From: Macrophomina tecta
Lineage: Eukaryota; Ascomycota; Dothideomycetes; Botryosphaeriales; Botryosphaeriaceae
Assembly (NCBI GenBank): GCA_024180945.1
Contig: JAKSGN010000021.1
Coordinates: forward strand, 1,116,001-1,180,000
Direction: 5' to 3'
DNA length: 64,000 nucleotides
Positions 23,219-37,590 of the stretch are shown piece by piece. The notes under the pieces are model-generated. The model was given only the letters and a program-made list of their open reading frames with translations, was not told where the DNA came from and searched no databases. Position numbers and translations under genes: made by a program. Each line of letters begins with the position of its first letter. Position 1 is the stretch's first letter.

Positions 23219-26200
23219 CTTACTTATAGTATATGTTTTATCTATGTTTTACTTATATTTTAGCTAGGTATTCTAATAAATAAAGTTTTCTTTAAAATAA
23301 TCTTATAAAAGTTCTCTATAGTTATTTAGCTTTTCTTTCTATTTCTACTCGTTATATTTATAGGGCTAGCTAAGCTATTTAAGTAGATATTACTTTAGTA
23401 GTTCTTCTTTATAGGCTATTATAGCTTTAACTTTCTAGTATTTACTATTATTAATTTCTTAAACTAGTAGCGGTTAGAATCCTAGCCTAGCTATATATAC
23501 TTCTAGTAATATAATATTAAAAATATTATATAGCCGGGATATAGATAGTAGTAAATCTAGATAATAGACCTAGAAGTTAATTTTCTCTAGAATTTAAAAT
23601 AGCCCTAGGTATTAGTTATTAAGTTTCTTATAAGGCTATTTAGTTTTAATATTTCTTACTAAAAGAAGGATAGGTTATCTAATATTAAAATATATTTTAG
23701 TTTAGTTTCGGTTATAGTATTTTATTTAGAGCTTCTAGGAGTATTTAAGAAATCTATAGCTAATTTCTATACTTTTTATATACTTTTTATATATTTTTTA
23801 GCTACTTTAGCTAATTTAGTTAGGGGATTTCTTTTAAGATTATTCTAAACCCTATTCTAGGAGTTAGATTTTACCTCTATATCTAGTTAGACCGGTACGA
23901 AGTCTATAAAAGAGTAAATTTTCTAGTTATAAGTATATAAAGTCTACTAGAAAAGCTTTATCTAGTCTAACTAGTTCTAGAAGATATAGTAATATAGATA
24001 CGCTTCTAGCTTTTAATTTTACCTCTTTATTTAGCCATCTATCTATAGATAAAAGAAGGTACTTAGCTTATACTTAATTCTAAAATTATAGTATAATTTG
24101 CTCTAGAACTAGCTTATAAATATTAAGCCTCTATTTAAGACTAGGCTATTAGGTAGTCTAAATTATATAAAGATATTATTTATAATAAAATTTATAAGTA
24201 TTACCCTATTAATTATTTTTCTAACTAGTAGGTAATGTATATATTTAGTAAATTAGTTAACTAGTATAAGAACTATATTATATACTTAACTATTTCACTC
24301 TATAAATTTTAGTAAGTTTATAATAAAATTAAGAAAGTAGTATCTATAGGGTTAAGTAGCTACTAATAGTAACTATAATAATTTATATAGCTTATACTAG
24401 TAAGTCTTATTATATTAGTAGATATCGTAGCTTTATATATATTTTTTAATATTTATAATAATATTTTTCTAGTAGTACTTTCTAGAAAGTATCTTCTAGG
24501 TATAATAAATACTATAATAGCTACTACTTAGATTATTATAATTTCTAAATAGGATTTTCTTATATAGCGAAGTATATTTTAGTATATATATTTACTCTTT
24601 ATAGTATAGAAGTCCTTATTTATTAATTATATATTAATTATATACTAAAAGTACTCTTTTTATAAGCTATTCTTATATATCTATATAAAAGACATCCCTT
24701 TATTACTTAATATAAATAAAATTAACTAGTAATTTAGGAGTAGCTTTAAATGCTATTTTAATTATAGCGGCTACTATTACTATAGACTAAGATATAAAGC
24801 TTTATACTAAGCTTATACTAGCTTTCTTATAGCGAGTATATACTAAAGATTCTAGACTTTTATAAGTAAACTTATTATACTTCTTATAAGTAATAAAGTA
24901 GACTAAAGTAGTTTAGTAATTACTATTATTATTTATATATAGGTTTTTTTTATACTCTTAGCTAGGATTTTTAATAGTATATAGGGGTTCTTCTAATCTC
25001 TAAATCTAGAGTTTATGTTATAGTATAGATAATATAGTATTAAGATAGATACACTTATTACTCTTCTTAAAGCTAAGAGTATAGTCTAAGCGCCTTAAAA
25101 AAATATTTACTAGATTAGACTTACCTAGCTTATATTTAATATTAAAATCGAATTTAGCTAAGACTTTAGTATATTAAGTCTATTAAGCTATAAGACTCTT
25201 AGTTATTATAAAATAATATAGATTATTATAATTAAATAATACTTATATTAGTATCTATATATATACTAGATAAGGCCTCTAATACTTAAAGTACTATATA
25301 ATTATATAGAGTTCTTTATTATAGGTATTATACTATATTTTAGTACTAGTAAACTTATAGCTAAAATATATAATAGAATACTAATAGCGCTAGTTATTCT
25401 CTCTATTTAGTAGTTAAAAAAGAATACTACTATAGATATAGTCTAATATATTAGTAATTAGCATAACTAGAAGATTTAGATTATAGTACTATAATATAGA
25501 AGTCTATATAAAGTATTCTTTTAGTCTACTAAATATTTATTTTATCTCTATAGACTATTTCTAGAGCTTATACTATTTAGTTAGCCTCTTTTTTAGTACT
25601 TATTTAGCCTCTAGATTAGAATCTTAGGCTACTTCTTTTAGTAAGCTAGTTAGTAGTTAAACTACTATAGAGTAATTCTATATAAAGCACTTATAGAAGT
25701 TAGTAAAGCCTAGAAAAACCTAAATATTATAGTAGCTTTATAGTTTTAGCTAGTTCTTAATAGCTTTAACTCTTATAGAGTCTATAATAATCCCCTAAGA
25801 GATAACAATAAAGTCTAAAAACTTAATATACTTTATATAAAAGCTATATTTAGATGGTTTTATATAGAGGTTTTAATTATATAATCTTTAGAGAATATAT
25901 TTAACATACTTAACGTACTAAGACTTATCTACTAAGTATATAAGTATATTATCTAAGTATACTATATAAATTATGTCTACTAATTCTCTTAGGGCTTAGT
26001 AGATATATAACTAGAAGGTTATAAATATATTAATTAAGCTAAATAGTATAACTAAGTACTTATAATACCTATAATATATCTTAAATATTATTTTCTACTT
26101 ATTACCTTTCTATATATAGATTTAGTAATAAGTATTATATAGATCTAATTTAGTAAAGATTTTTATAATACTTAGGTAGTTTAGTAGCTCGCCTATTAAT

Positions 26201-26869
26201 AATATAGAGTAGCTATTTTTAACTATAACCTTATTTAGGTCTTTATAATCTACGTATAACTATATAGTACAATCTATCTTAGAAATAAAGAGAATAAGTA
26301 TACCTATAAATAACTTACTATATCTAATTTACTCCTATTCTAAGGCTTTATTAATATATTTTCTAAGAATCTATAGTTCGGATTAGAAGAGTCTATATAA
26401 GGGTATTAATAATAGTTTAAAACCTATAATAAGGTTAATAATATAATTAAACTTAATATATTATAATAGCTTAGTGGCTTATTTATTTAAAAAGATATCT
26501 AAGTACTTTTTATAAGTATTTAAAATCTTATTATAGACCTTCTTAACTATCTTAGCTAGTAGTATATTTACTAAACTAGTAAGTTTCTTATATAATTTAT
26601 ATACTTTTTAGATATAGGAGTATAGCTTTTATAGATAGAAAAAAGTTTAGTTAGATAAAAATTCTTCTAGATTTTAGTTACTCTCACTCTATTTCTTATA
26701 TATATTTAGTATACTTTCTATCTATAAAAGAACTATAAAAGAGTTAAAATTATTTTCTTAACTTTCTAGACTACCCATAGGCGAGAGCTAGTAGTTAGAT
26801 AGCTAGAGAAAATAAATAGACTTTTCTAGTTTTAAATTCTAAAATAATTTAGTAGCACTTACTAGATAT
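23219..26869 (-). mobile_element. Ty3/gypsy pol fragment, heavily RIP-mutated
   Basis: On the minus strand a reverse transcriptase core reads VYLDNILIYL at about 25930-25980 (YLDD decayed to YLDN), with further pol-like sequence on both sides. Integrase is expected at lower and protease/gag at higher coordinates. No LTR could be paired for this fragment. It ends at 26870, where the LTR of the next element begins, and at 23218, where the copia element interrupts the region. Confidence 0.65.
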
Positions 26870-27654
26870 TATAATAGCGGCCTCTTCTACTAGGCTTTAA
26901 AGTTACCTAGTAGGGTTAAATAGCTAAAGAGTTTACCTTAAAGAATAAGAGAAGAATAAAGAACTAAAATAATAGTAGTAATTATATAATATATTAGTAT
27001 ATAATATATATTAGGCTTATTACCTCTAATAGAATTATATTAGAACTTTAAGTTAACTATAAGAGTTAAAGTACTATCTAATAAGCGTATCTATATACTA
27101 TAGAAAAGCTATAATAATCTATAGATTAAGACGACTATTAGATTAGTTATAATATTAGATTAGTTTTTAGATTAAATCTTTACTAAGGCTTTTAATCTAT
27201 AAGTAGATTAGATAGACTATATATAACGTAGATACTAACGCCTATTTTCTAGAATTTAATATTTATATTAGTTAGAAAAGTGTTATACTACTAGACTATT
27301 ATTCTTTAGATTATATAAATTATTTAACTTTCTTTTATTTATTTTTCTAGTTTAAAGCTAGTTTTTAGAATTTATAATTTTTTTTATAGGCGTTCTTTTT
27401 CTATAAAAGTTTAATTTAGTTAGTATTTCCATTATCTTACTATATTATATAGGTATTATTTTTATATAGATTTCTATTACTATCTTATCTAGATTTATAT
27501 ATACTATCTCTTTTTTAAGGCTAGTTTTCTTATACGGGTATACTAGTAGTATAGCTCTACTATCTCTATAGATTTTTAGCTTTTATAGTATTTTTTTTAT
27601 ATAGACTTTCTATCTATAGGATTATAATACCCTTATCTTCTAGGGTTTATAATA
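26870..27654 (-). repeat. 3' LTR of the inverted chromovirus
   Basis: About 785 bp. In reverse complement it matches the 743-bp LTRs at 7414 and 14928 over their distal half and at the terminal GGGTTTATAATA, the complement of a TATTAC-type start. Confidence 0.75.
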
Positions 27655-27769
27655 CTATTCCCCCTCTTAAGGATCTTTGGCCTAAAGATTTATTTATTTA
27701 TATCTTAGGCTTTTTATATCTTTTTATTTCTTTTTCTTATAAGTCCTTTCTATAATACCTTCTAAATAT

Positions 27770-28520
27770 AAGTACGATAAGTAGTAGATTAAGTATAAGT
27801 TTTTTAGTATAAAGATTAATTCTTTATATATACTTCTAGACCTTAATATACTAATTTCTTATACTTAGTATCTTTTATTAGAGAAGAAGGATAAGTCTAT
27901 AGTATATTATATTACTCTAGAATATTTACGCTATAGAGAGTATATCCGTTATAGTAATATCTACTATAATATTAGTAGTGTAGAGAAGAATAATTATAAG
28001 TTTCTTTTATTCTTTTTTAACTTATTTTAATTTTTTTTTTTTTAGTTATTCGCCTTAAACATAGTATTATAAAGGTTATTACTAATAAGATAGAGGCTTT
28101 AGATACTATTTCTAAGCTAATATTTAAGTTATATACTATCTCGTCTTGCTTAGAGTATTTCTATAAATAGAAGATTTTATTATAGTATTATAGTAGCTTA
28201 ATATTAAATAAAAAGATATAGTCTATTAAGAATCTTAATAAACTAGATTATCTAGAAGCTATCTATAAGGCTAGAAATTCTATTAATTTTAAAAATACTA
28301 AGGTAGAAAGATTATTAAAGCATTTATATAGCGCTATCTTAGCTAATAATATAGCGGGTTTATTTTAGTCTATTAGGTCTTTTAGTACTAGTATAGGGTC
28401 TATACCTTTTAAAGGTTCTAGTTTAGTTAATTAGATATAGTTATTTTTATTTTCTAATTTTAATTTTAGATTCTTTATATATAACGAGTTAGTAATATTA
28501 GTTAATCTAGGTTTTAGTAC
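27770..28520 (+). pseudogene. Antisense frame of the inverted chromovirus
   Basis: Equivalent in position and strand relation to 14100-14826: opposite to pol, between pol and the 3' LTR. It contains LEKKDKSIVYYITLE, a RYREYIRYS segment like RYREYTRRS in the first copy, a long T tract with AG acceptor near 28050, and NFKNTKVERLLKHLYS followed by AILANNIAGLF. That last segment aligns with PKNTKKERSLKRLYSDTLANN of the first copy. The stops are TAA/TAG. The matching amino-acid pattern with heavily changed bases suggests a once-translated antisense gene. Function is unknown. Confidence 0.45.
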
Positions 28521-31500
28521 TAGAACTTATTAATAATCTCTTAATAGTTATAGAGTTTTAGTAGTTTTTAAGTATTATTCTAGTCTTTCTTCTATTTAAG
28601 AAGGTATTAGAATTAACTATTAATATAATCGCTATTTAGAATTTATTCTATATTCTAGTCTATATTTTTATTAGTATTTAGATTTTTTAGTAGTATTTCT
28701 TTTATTTAACGTAATAGCATAACGTTTTCTAGTACTAGTTTAAGGAGTAAGAAGTAAAATATAGAATATATCTATATAGTATTAGATAATCTAAGATAGA
28801 AATTAACTTTTCTAATCTATTCTTTAATTTTAAATACTCTAATTTTCTTAAAGTCTAATTTATTATTTAGCTATTTTATCTTAATATTTTTTTTAAGAAG
28901 ATAAACTTTATTTTTTCTTTTTAGCTTTAGTATCTTCTAGTACCGTCTATTATAGTATTTACTTATTTATAAAGCTATAAATTCGAGGTCTAGATATAGT
29001 TATTTATAGAGAATCTTTAGTTAGTCTACTTTAAGAATTTTTTTTTAGGCTAGGAATTTACTTAGTGTTAGCTCTTTATAAGCTATAGGCTCGTAATCGT
29101 AGCTAGCATAGAATAGGAATTCTTATATAGCTAATACTTTTAAGCTATTATATATAAACTATATAAGTAGTAGTAGCTCGATCTAATTATTTTATATATA
29201 ATTATAATAGTAGTATAGATACTATTTTAGTATTTAGTTTATTTATTTTATTTATTCGTCTATTTAGAAATATATTATAGTTAAGAATTTATACTTAGCT
29301 CTAAGCTAGTAGATAAGAGTCTACTAGAATTAAAATATAAATAGCTAATCTTTATCTAATATAAGCTCTTTTAGTAATCTATAGTTACTAAGAATTATTC
29401 TAAGAAATATATAGGCGAGTTCTTTTATATTTATCGATTTAAGATATAGTAGGTAATATATATACTTTATTATTCTATTAATAATAACTAGAATTAAGTT
29501 ATATTTAATCTTAGTAAGTGATTCTTTTAACTTAAATAGATTTATAATAAAGTCTAGCGAGATAAATTACTAAGGGTACTTCGATACTAGTAGTAGCTAA
29601 AGTAGTTTATAAGATATATATCTCGTAGCCTTACTTCTAATATAAAAGTTATATTATAAGACTACTTATTAAATAGTTCTTTTTAGCTCTAGAAAGTAGT
29701 AATTTCTTATAATTTACTTTATTATTTTATTTATTTCTTAATAACTATATATTAGAGTCTTATATATATCTTTTATAAGCTCTTTCCGTAGTTTAACCGA
29801 AATATAGACTAATTTTAAAAATAGAATTATATTATCTATATTTTTAGTACTTAAAAATTATTATCGAGTTCTTTAATTTCTTAAGCTATTATATTATTTA
29901 TATAGGCTTTTTAGATTTTTTATTTCTATTTATTACCTTTAAGGTATATCGCTAGGGCGAATAGTTTAACTAGAGTAAGTAAGTTATTTAGTTCTTTTTT
30001 AAGCTACGTTTATTCTAGGCTATAAATAGCTATAATCTAGTAACTATAGCTAGTAGGTATAAAAGACCTATTCTTCTATATATTAAATATTATAAGTTAT
30101 AGACCTAGCTTTCTTTTAATATAGTCGGCTCGTCTATTTAGTATATTTATATAAGTGTTCTTAGATTTCTTTCTATAGATAATCTTTATATTATAAGATA
30201 CTAGCTCTTTAGCCTACTAAATTTATTAATAGTTTAATTCTTTAGTAGTAGTAAAGTGCGAGAGGTTCTTATAGTTATAGTAGATTATAATCTAGTACTT
30301 AGTATCTTAAAGATAGTATCTTTACTCTTTAAAAACTATAATAATAGCTAAGAATTCTTTATTATAAATATTATAGTTCTTCTTAGTAGGTATTATTTTT
30401 CTTAAGTAGTAGGTAATAGAGTATAGTCTATTTTTTTTATTTAGCTAACTAAGTATAACTTTTATAGCGTAGTCTAAAGTATTCGTTTTTACTATAATTA
30501 GTAGATTTAGATTATAGAGTTCTAGAACTAGTACTTTTATAAATATCTATTTTAGTAAGTTTAATGTTTATTATTATCTTTTTCTCTATATAAACCCGTG
30601 TTTTTTCTTAGTAATATCGGTTAGAGATACTACTATTTTAGTATAGTTTATAATAAACTTTCGATAAAAGTTAGTAAATCTAAAAAAGAATTATACTTCT
30701 TTAATAGTTTATAATATTAGCTACTCTTTAATTATATCTTGTTTCTTATCATCTATACTAATATATCTAGGAATAATAATAAACCCTAGGTATTCTATTC
30801 TTTATATATACTACTCGCTTTTTTCTAGGGCTACTTAGAGGTTTTATTTATCTAAGACCTTTAGAATTTTTCTTATATACTTAGTATATTTCTTAAGCAT
30901 CTCTAAGTATATTAGAATATTAGCTAGGTAAGCTAGGGTAAATATATTTAAATACGAACGTAGGGTATTATTAACTAAGCTTTAGAAGGTAGCCAATACA
31001 TTAATAAGCCTAAAAGATATTATTATATATTTATAATATCTAAATTACGTTTAAAATACTATTTTCTATTTTTTATCTTTTTAATATAGACTAGGTAGTA
31101 ACCTTCTTAGAGATTTAGTTTTATAAAGAACTTAGTATTATAAAGCTTATTTTATAATTTATTAATATAAGGTAATAGGTATTAATTCTTAACTATAATA
31201 CTATTTAGGTATTTATAGCTAATATAGAGACGGAGCTTACTATTCTTCTTAAGAATAAATAGAATATAGTATTTTACTAATAATTATAAGGGTTATATAT
31301 ATTCTTATTCTAGGTTTTTATTAATATATTTTTATAATACTTTAGCCTTTATCTTTAATAAGTAAATAGGTTTAAATATTAGTTATACTCTTAGAAGTAA
31401 GAGTATTTTATAATTCTATAGTTAATACTCTAGTAGTTATTCTTTATCTCTTTCTTAGAATATTTTAGTATATTCTAGAATTCTTATAGAACTATCTCTA

Positions 31501-31972
31501 GTTCTAATATAGATATTAATTTATTTATAGTAGGTCTTATAATTCCGCTAAGGTCTATACTAATCTTAGCTACTAAAATACCTTTATTATTATAGCTTTT
31601 ATATCTAAGGGGACTAGTATCTACTTTACCTAAGTAGCTATATTATTTATTAAGCCTTTAGAAATAGTCTTCTCTAACTAGCTTTAGACTATTTTTATTT
31701 TTATTTATAAGGCTTTATATTATATAAGTAAAAGTTTTTTACTTAGTATTCTTACTAAATCTTACGTAAATTATATAGATCTTTTCTTCTTATCTTATTA
31801 TAAGTTTTAGTACTTAATAGCTAATTTATCCACTATTTATAGATATATTATTATTTTATTATCTTAGCTTAGAGATTCTACTTTAGCTCTTTAGCTCTAG
31901 CGCTTTTTTTTTAGCTCTATTAACTTCTTCTTACTGTTATAAAGTAGCATCTATAGTATTTATTAGAAAATA

Positions 31973-32166
31973 TATTAGAATAATAGATTCTAGTATACCC
32001 TTAGAGTACTTATACTATATATTCTACGTACTTATTATGTGTTACGTACGGGCCCCTAGTATATAATGCTACTAAGGGGTAAATCCTGCACTACTAAAAA
32101 TTTATATCTAAGAATATACGACTCTTCTAAAGGCTTTCTACTTATAACTAACCTATTTTACTTATA
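31973..32166 (+). repeat. Solo LTR nested in the inverted chromovirus
   Basis: 194 bp, with a perfect 5-bp duplication AAATA (31968-31972 and 32167-32171). Removing it restores the sequence expected from the related element near 10640-10660. It starts TATTAGAATAATAG, ends ACTTATA, and is related to 6679-6856 and 46691-46877. Confidence 0.82.
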
Positions 32167-32705
32167 AAATATAATAGTCTCTATTTTTTAGCTAATATAT
32201 AGCTCGTAAGTCTTTAGCTATAATATTTCTAGAATAATATTATATTTAAGAATTATTATTATATTAAGGTTAATTCTCTCTTAGTAGTTTTTAATAGTAA
32301 GGGGTACTTTTTCTATCTTAATTTATATCTAGCTATTTTTATATTTCGCTAGGAAGCTATTTACTATACTTAGCTAATAAGAATAATTCTTTACTTACTA
32401 GAGTAGTTAATTCTTAATAATAAACTTAAAATTGATAAATATACCTTATATACTACTATTAATTATAGCTATCACCTTCTTTCTATAGAATATAACTAGG
32501 ATATATAAAAGTTAATATAGGTTTAATTTAGTAGATATAATTTTATTTACTATATATATAATCTAGTTAAAAAACCTATCTAATAGCCTTTTCTAGAATT
32601 TTTATCTAGAAAAGCTATTTAGTTTTTTAATATAAGTTATTCTATTATTTTATAATAAATATATTTATTCTATTCGTTAACTAGGACTAGGATATTATTA
32701 TAATA

Positions 32706-35700
32706 AGGGTTAGATAAAGGTACTTAGATCTTAATAAAATTCTTATCGCCTAGTTTAGTTAAGTTTAAGGCTCTATAAGTCTTAGAAATCTTAGCAATAA
32801 GCTTAGATAAATTTCTTAGAATCGAAATAATTAAAAATTACTTACTTAAAGAACTAATCTAGTAGAAAATAAGAAGACTTATATATATAACTAGCTAAAA
32901 CTTAAATAGAGATTTATTTAGCTATAAATATTAATCTTAATCTTAACTTAATTAAAAGTAGAATTAGAATATACTTCTATTAGTCCGTAAACTTCTAGAT
33001 TATTATATTTATAATAAGAATTAATAATTAAATTCTAAGTTAGTAGTTTAGCTTTAAGAGTCTAATCCGAATATCTTATTTAGTCTTAGGCATCTCTTCG
33101 GGTAGTTTAAATATATTACTTAATAACTCTTAAATAAATAATACTAGTACTAATATTCCTTAGTAAAAGTTACTTAGTAACTAGACTAGTTTCTTATTTA
33201 AAAGTCTTATTCTATTCTAAGAGGATATTCTCTAGATAGGTATAAAGTACTTAGAAAGATAGATCTAGCTTAGGCCCTCGGGCCTATCTACTAGGCTAGA
33301 TACAGCCTAGTATAGGCTCTATTTTTTAGTTTTTCTAGTTTTCTAGCTATAAAGTCCGTGGGTTTAGTCTAAACCTATAAAGGCTAGGCTATAGACTTTT
33401 AGTAAAGACTATTTCGAATAATTTAGCTTATTAGAATTCTTAGTTAAGGGGCCTTAATTCTTAGTAATCTTAGAATAGAATACTATTTATAATAGTAGGC
33501 TTTTTCTTTCTAAGTAAGTTTCTATAAGTTATTTAGCTTATAGCTTATTCGAATACTAATAGTAAAAATAGTTATAGGTCTCGAGCTCTTTAACTATATT
33601 TAGAAATTTCTAGATAGGTTTTAAATAACTCTTCTACTTAATAAGATATTTAAGTTAGTTTCTTATTTTCTTAATATTAAGAATTTTCTCTATATAGTAT
33701 TTAGTAGTATCGTTAACTATAATTAGTAGAAGTAGAAGCTAAACTTATTCTAAAAAAGATCTTAGGCTATAGATTCTAGTAGAAATATATAGAATACTAA
33801 ATAAATATATATATTACTAAGAAGTTTTAGTTTATATATATAGCTTTAAATCTTATTTTTAATCTTAAAAGAATCGAGTTTCTTAAAATTAAGCTTATTA
33901 GTAGATTATATAGTTATTATATACCTTCTAAGTAACTAAATAGGTTAGCTAAGATAAATAATAGAAGAAAATTACTAAAGCTTATTAACTTATTCTTATA
34001 CGAATTCTTAAGTCTAATAAATCTTAGCTTTTAAGTAATTTTCTAGATTTCGAAGCTATTTCGTATAGAGGACTAATTCTTAGTTTAAGAAAGTATTAGA
34101 TTCGTTTAATTAGATCTTATATCTTAGATAGAAGCTATAGTTAATAAAGAATAGTATAGCCTTAGTAGTAGCTAAAACTATATTATTATACTTAAATTCT
34201 ATAAAGAAAAGATAGTCTACTTAGTTATCTTATTAGTAGTTAATGTAGGCACGAAGATATTATTCTAAAATAGTATTAATATATTTAGTTTAGCTATCTA
34301 TTTAGAAATAGAAGGCCGTACTTTAGTTAAGCTTAATCTTAAGTAAATAAGCTAAGTCTTTTATAAACTTAGAGATAAAAATAAATCTATAATTAATTAT
34401 TTAATTATTAGGTAGTTTATATAGCTTAAAAATGTAATCTTAGTATAACTATACAAGGTCTTTCGAGCTTATTATTTCTAAACAGGGGATAAAGTAAGCT
34501 ATTTTAGTTAATTAATCTACGACTACTAATATAGCATTCTTACTTAGTAACTTAGGTAATTCTATAATAAAGTCTAGTAAAATAGAAGCCTAATACCTTT
34601 AGAGAATTCTAAGGGATTTAAAAAATCTATAAGGCGGATATCTTATAGACTTTATTTATTAATAGATTTTATAGTTTCTTATAAAACGGCTTATTTCTTT
34701 TCGAATAGAAGGCTACTAAAAGTCTTAAGTAATTAACTTAAGCGTAGTAGCTTATCTAGAATATCTAGTAGCGAGATAGTTATATTAAGTACTTATTATT
34801 TTTTAGCGTAGTTCTAGGTCTTTCTAGAATATAGATTAAACTATCTATTTCTAGAAGATTATTCTTAAATTTATAAGACTCTAAATCTATCTTAGAGTAT
34901 TGAGTTTTTTTAGTACTTAGGGCATTCTTAATATCTTATATAAGTAAGTCTTATTTAAGTAGTTATATAATCTTATTTTTTAGTTTAAGTTCGATAATAT
35001 TTATTCTTAGTATAGAGATTTCGAACTTTTCTTAACTTAGAATAGAGGTATTTTTATTTTCTTTTTCTTCTTTTTTAGGTAGGTCTTTAGGCTATTTTAT
35101 TAGAGTATCGGCTCTTTAGTTTTTAATACTAGGGTAGTAGATTATCTTAAAATTAAGTTTAAATAATTTAATTACCTAATATACTTATCTTTAGTTTAGG
35201 ATTTAGACCTTCTTAAAAGAAAGTAGGTTAGCATAATTTATATAAATAAAAAGAATTTATCTTAGATTAACTATTTTAGGTCTAAATTTCTTAAGACTTT
35301 CTACTATAGCTAGTAGTTTCTTATCTTTTACACTATAGTTTTGCTCTGTAGAAGTTATTTTTCTAAAGTAATATACTATAGAGTATAAAAGTCTTTTACT
35401 ATTTAGGTATTATACCTATTAACTAAGGATTTTAAATATAATAAAGTCTAAAGCGTCCGTTTCTAGAATTATTTCTAGGGCCGAGTTAAAGTATCTTAGT
35501 ATAGGCTTAGACGTAAAAACTTATTTAAGAGTCTAGAAGGTGTCTTCTTATTTTATAGTTTATATAAAGAATAAATCCTTTCTTAGTAACTTAAATAAAG
35601 GTCGTATAATGTATAAGTAGCCTTTAGTAAACTATTAGTAAAAGTTAGTAAACCTAAGAAAGAACTATAAATTTTTAATAGTCTTAGAAGTTTTTTAATC

Positions 35701-37073
35701 TAAAATAGTCTTAATCTTAGCTAGATTTATAGAGATTCTATTTACGGTAATAATAAATCCTAAAAAGATTATTTATGTAGTATAAAATTTATTTTTTTTT
35801 TATTAATGAATAGATTGACTACTTTTAGCTCATCTAAAACTTAGTAAACTTATTTCTTATATTTCTTAAGATTATCTAAATAGATTAATATATTATTAAT
35901 AAAGATAATAAGAAACTAGTTAAGATATTCTCTTAGTATATCGTTAATAAACTATTAATATATAGCAAATATATTAGTTAAGCTAAAAAATATAACTAAA
36001 TATTTAAATAAACTATAGTAAGTATAAAAGATTCTTAAAGACTTATTATCTTCTTAAATTCTTATAAGGTTAAAGGCACTCCTTAAGTTAAGTCTTATAA
36101 AATATTTAGTACTATTTAGCCTTTATAGACTCTTATTTATTAAAGGTAATAGATACTAGTTTTTCTTAATTATAATATTTAAACCATAGTAGTTAACGTA
36201 AAATCTTAATCCTCTATTCAATTTCTTAATAAAGATAACAGGGAATATATTTAAGAAATATAAAAGTTAAATAAAGTTCTTTCTTAGATTTTTATTAAGA
36301 TAAAGTCTTAAGGCTTTTAGTTCTAAATCGAATATTTTATAGAGAGGGCTAAAGAGAGTTTTTTTACCTTTCTTTAGTTTAGTTATATAATTAATATACT
36401 AGTATAGGAGTAGCTTATCGGCTTTCTTCTTAGTAAAGAATAGTAAAAAGTTATATAGTTTCTTAAAAACGTTATATTCTAATATCTTAATCTTATTCTC
36501 TAGATTCTTAATTTTTTAAGCCTTATTAAGGTATTCTAGAATATTCTTAAGTTATATAAAATATAGTTTATAACTAGGCTGTTTAAGATATTTCCTAAGG
36601 ATAGTAAATAAGATTATAGTATAGTTAAATTCTAAGCTTATAGCTTAGAATTACTTAGGCTTATTTTTCTTAAGATAGTGTTTTCTATACTACTCTAAGG
36701 TAAATATAATCTTATTAATAGGCTAATCGATCTTAGAATTATAGTAATCTAACTAGGATTTACTAAGGATAAGGGGATATTTTTCTATCTTAATAACTTA
36801 TATCGTAATTATCTTAGAATAGTCTTTAAGCTATAGATTAATATCTAACTTATAGGTAATTAATTTTTCTTTAGATTTACGGCTATCTATAACTTTAATA
36901 ACCTTAGAGTATTTCTTAGTACATAGTGAAAGCTTATTTATAAAGGTATAGTATTAGTCTATAAAGACTATTATAGTACTAAAGTCTAGTATAGCTAATA
37001 TATAGTTCTTATTTACTAAAGCCTTTATAATAAGGGATATTATGCTGTTATTCTTTCTAGAGAAGGTCGGGCG
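32706..37073 (-). mobile_element. Ty3/gypsy element, inverted, 3' portion (split by a nested element)
   Basis: RIP-mutated pol sequence on the minus strand. The RT core reads FINNILIYL (FIDD decayed) at about 35881-35915. Lower coordinates should hold RNase H, integrase and a 3' end, though no LTR was securely located. Higher coordinates (36.6-37.07 kb) hold the protease side. The sequence stops at 37074 where another gypsy element begins, and its gag side reappears after 43398. The family differs from the chromovirus at 7414. Confidence 0.65.
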
Positions 37074-37420
37074 TATTATTAAGTAGTATAGGCTTTTAAA
37101 GAGTCGTAGTAGTAGGTAAAAAAGAGTCGTATATAATATTAGAATAAGAATTAATTAATAAGTTAACTATAAGAGTTCTATCTACTATAAATAAGTATAG
37201 TCTATATATATAGTATATTTAGTTAGATTATAGTAGATTACTAGCTAGCTTACTATAATCTAGTAAGTCGAGTAATCTATAGTTAATACGCTAGGTATAG
37301 ATCTATTTTCTATCCTTTAAGGTATAATCCGAACTAAGAATTTTCTATTCTAAGAAATTAAAGTCTTTTTTAGAGAGTAGAGTTATTCTTTCTTTATTTT
37401 CTCTAGCTAGTATTATAATA
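37074..37420 (-). repeat. 3' LTR of the nested gypsy element
   Basis: 347 bp, starting TATTATTAAG and ending TATTATAATA on the plus strand; direct repeat of 43055-43398. Confidence 0.85.
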
Positions 37421-37590
37421 CTATTCCCCCTCTAGGTAACTTTTAGCCCGAAAGTTTAAAGCTATAAGTATAGAATAGTTTTTTCTTATTTATTTTATTA
37501 CTTATTTCTAATTAATTCGTAATATTTAGTTATAAGTTCTCTAAGCGCTGTAATTTAGCTACTCGTATCGCTTATCTAGAAGTTATTATT

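Larger units (their letters stand above)
26870..32705 (-). mobile_element. Ty3/gypsy chromovirus, inverted, 5' part missing
   Basis: Reverse-complement relative of the element at 7414-15670. Its 3' LTR lies at 26870-27654, followed by the complement of the purine tract (CTATTCCCCCTCTT, 27655-27668). Internal blocks match in order: 30650-30700 with 11920-11965, 31480-31620 with 10990-11130, and 32460-32700 with 10120-10330. The RT core (YLANILIYL) reads on the minus strand near 30905-30950. Similarity is lost near 32705, about 2 kb short of the expected gag and 5' LTR, so the copy is truncated or joined to another element. A solo LTR is inserted at 31973-32166. Confidence 0.8.
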
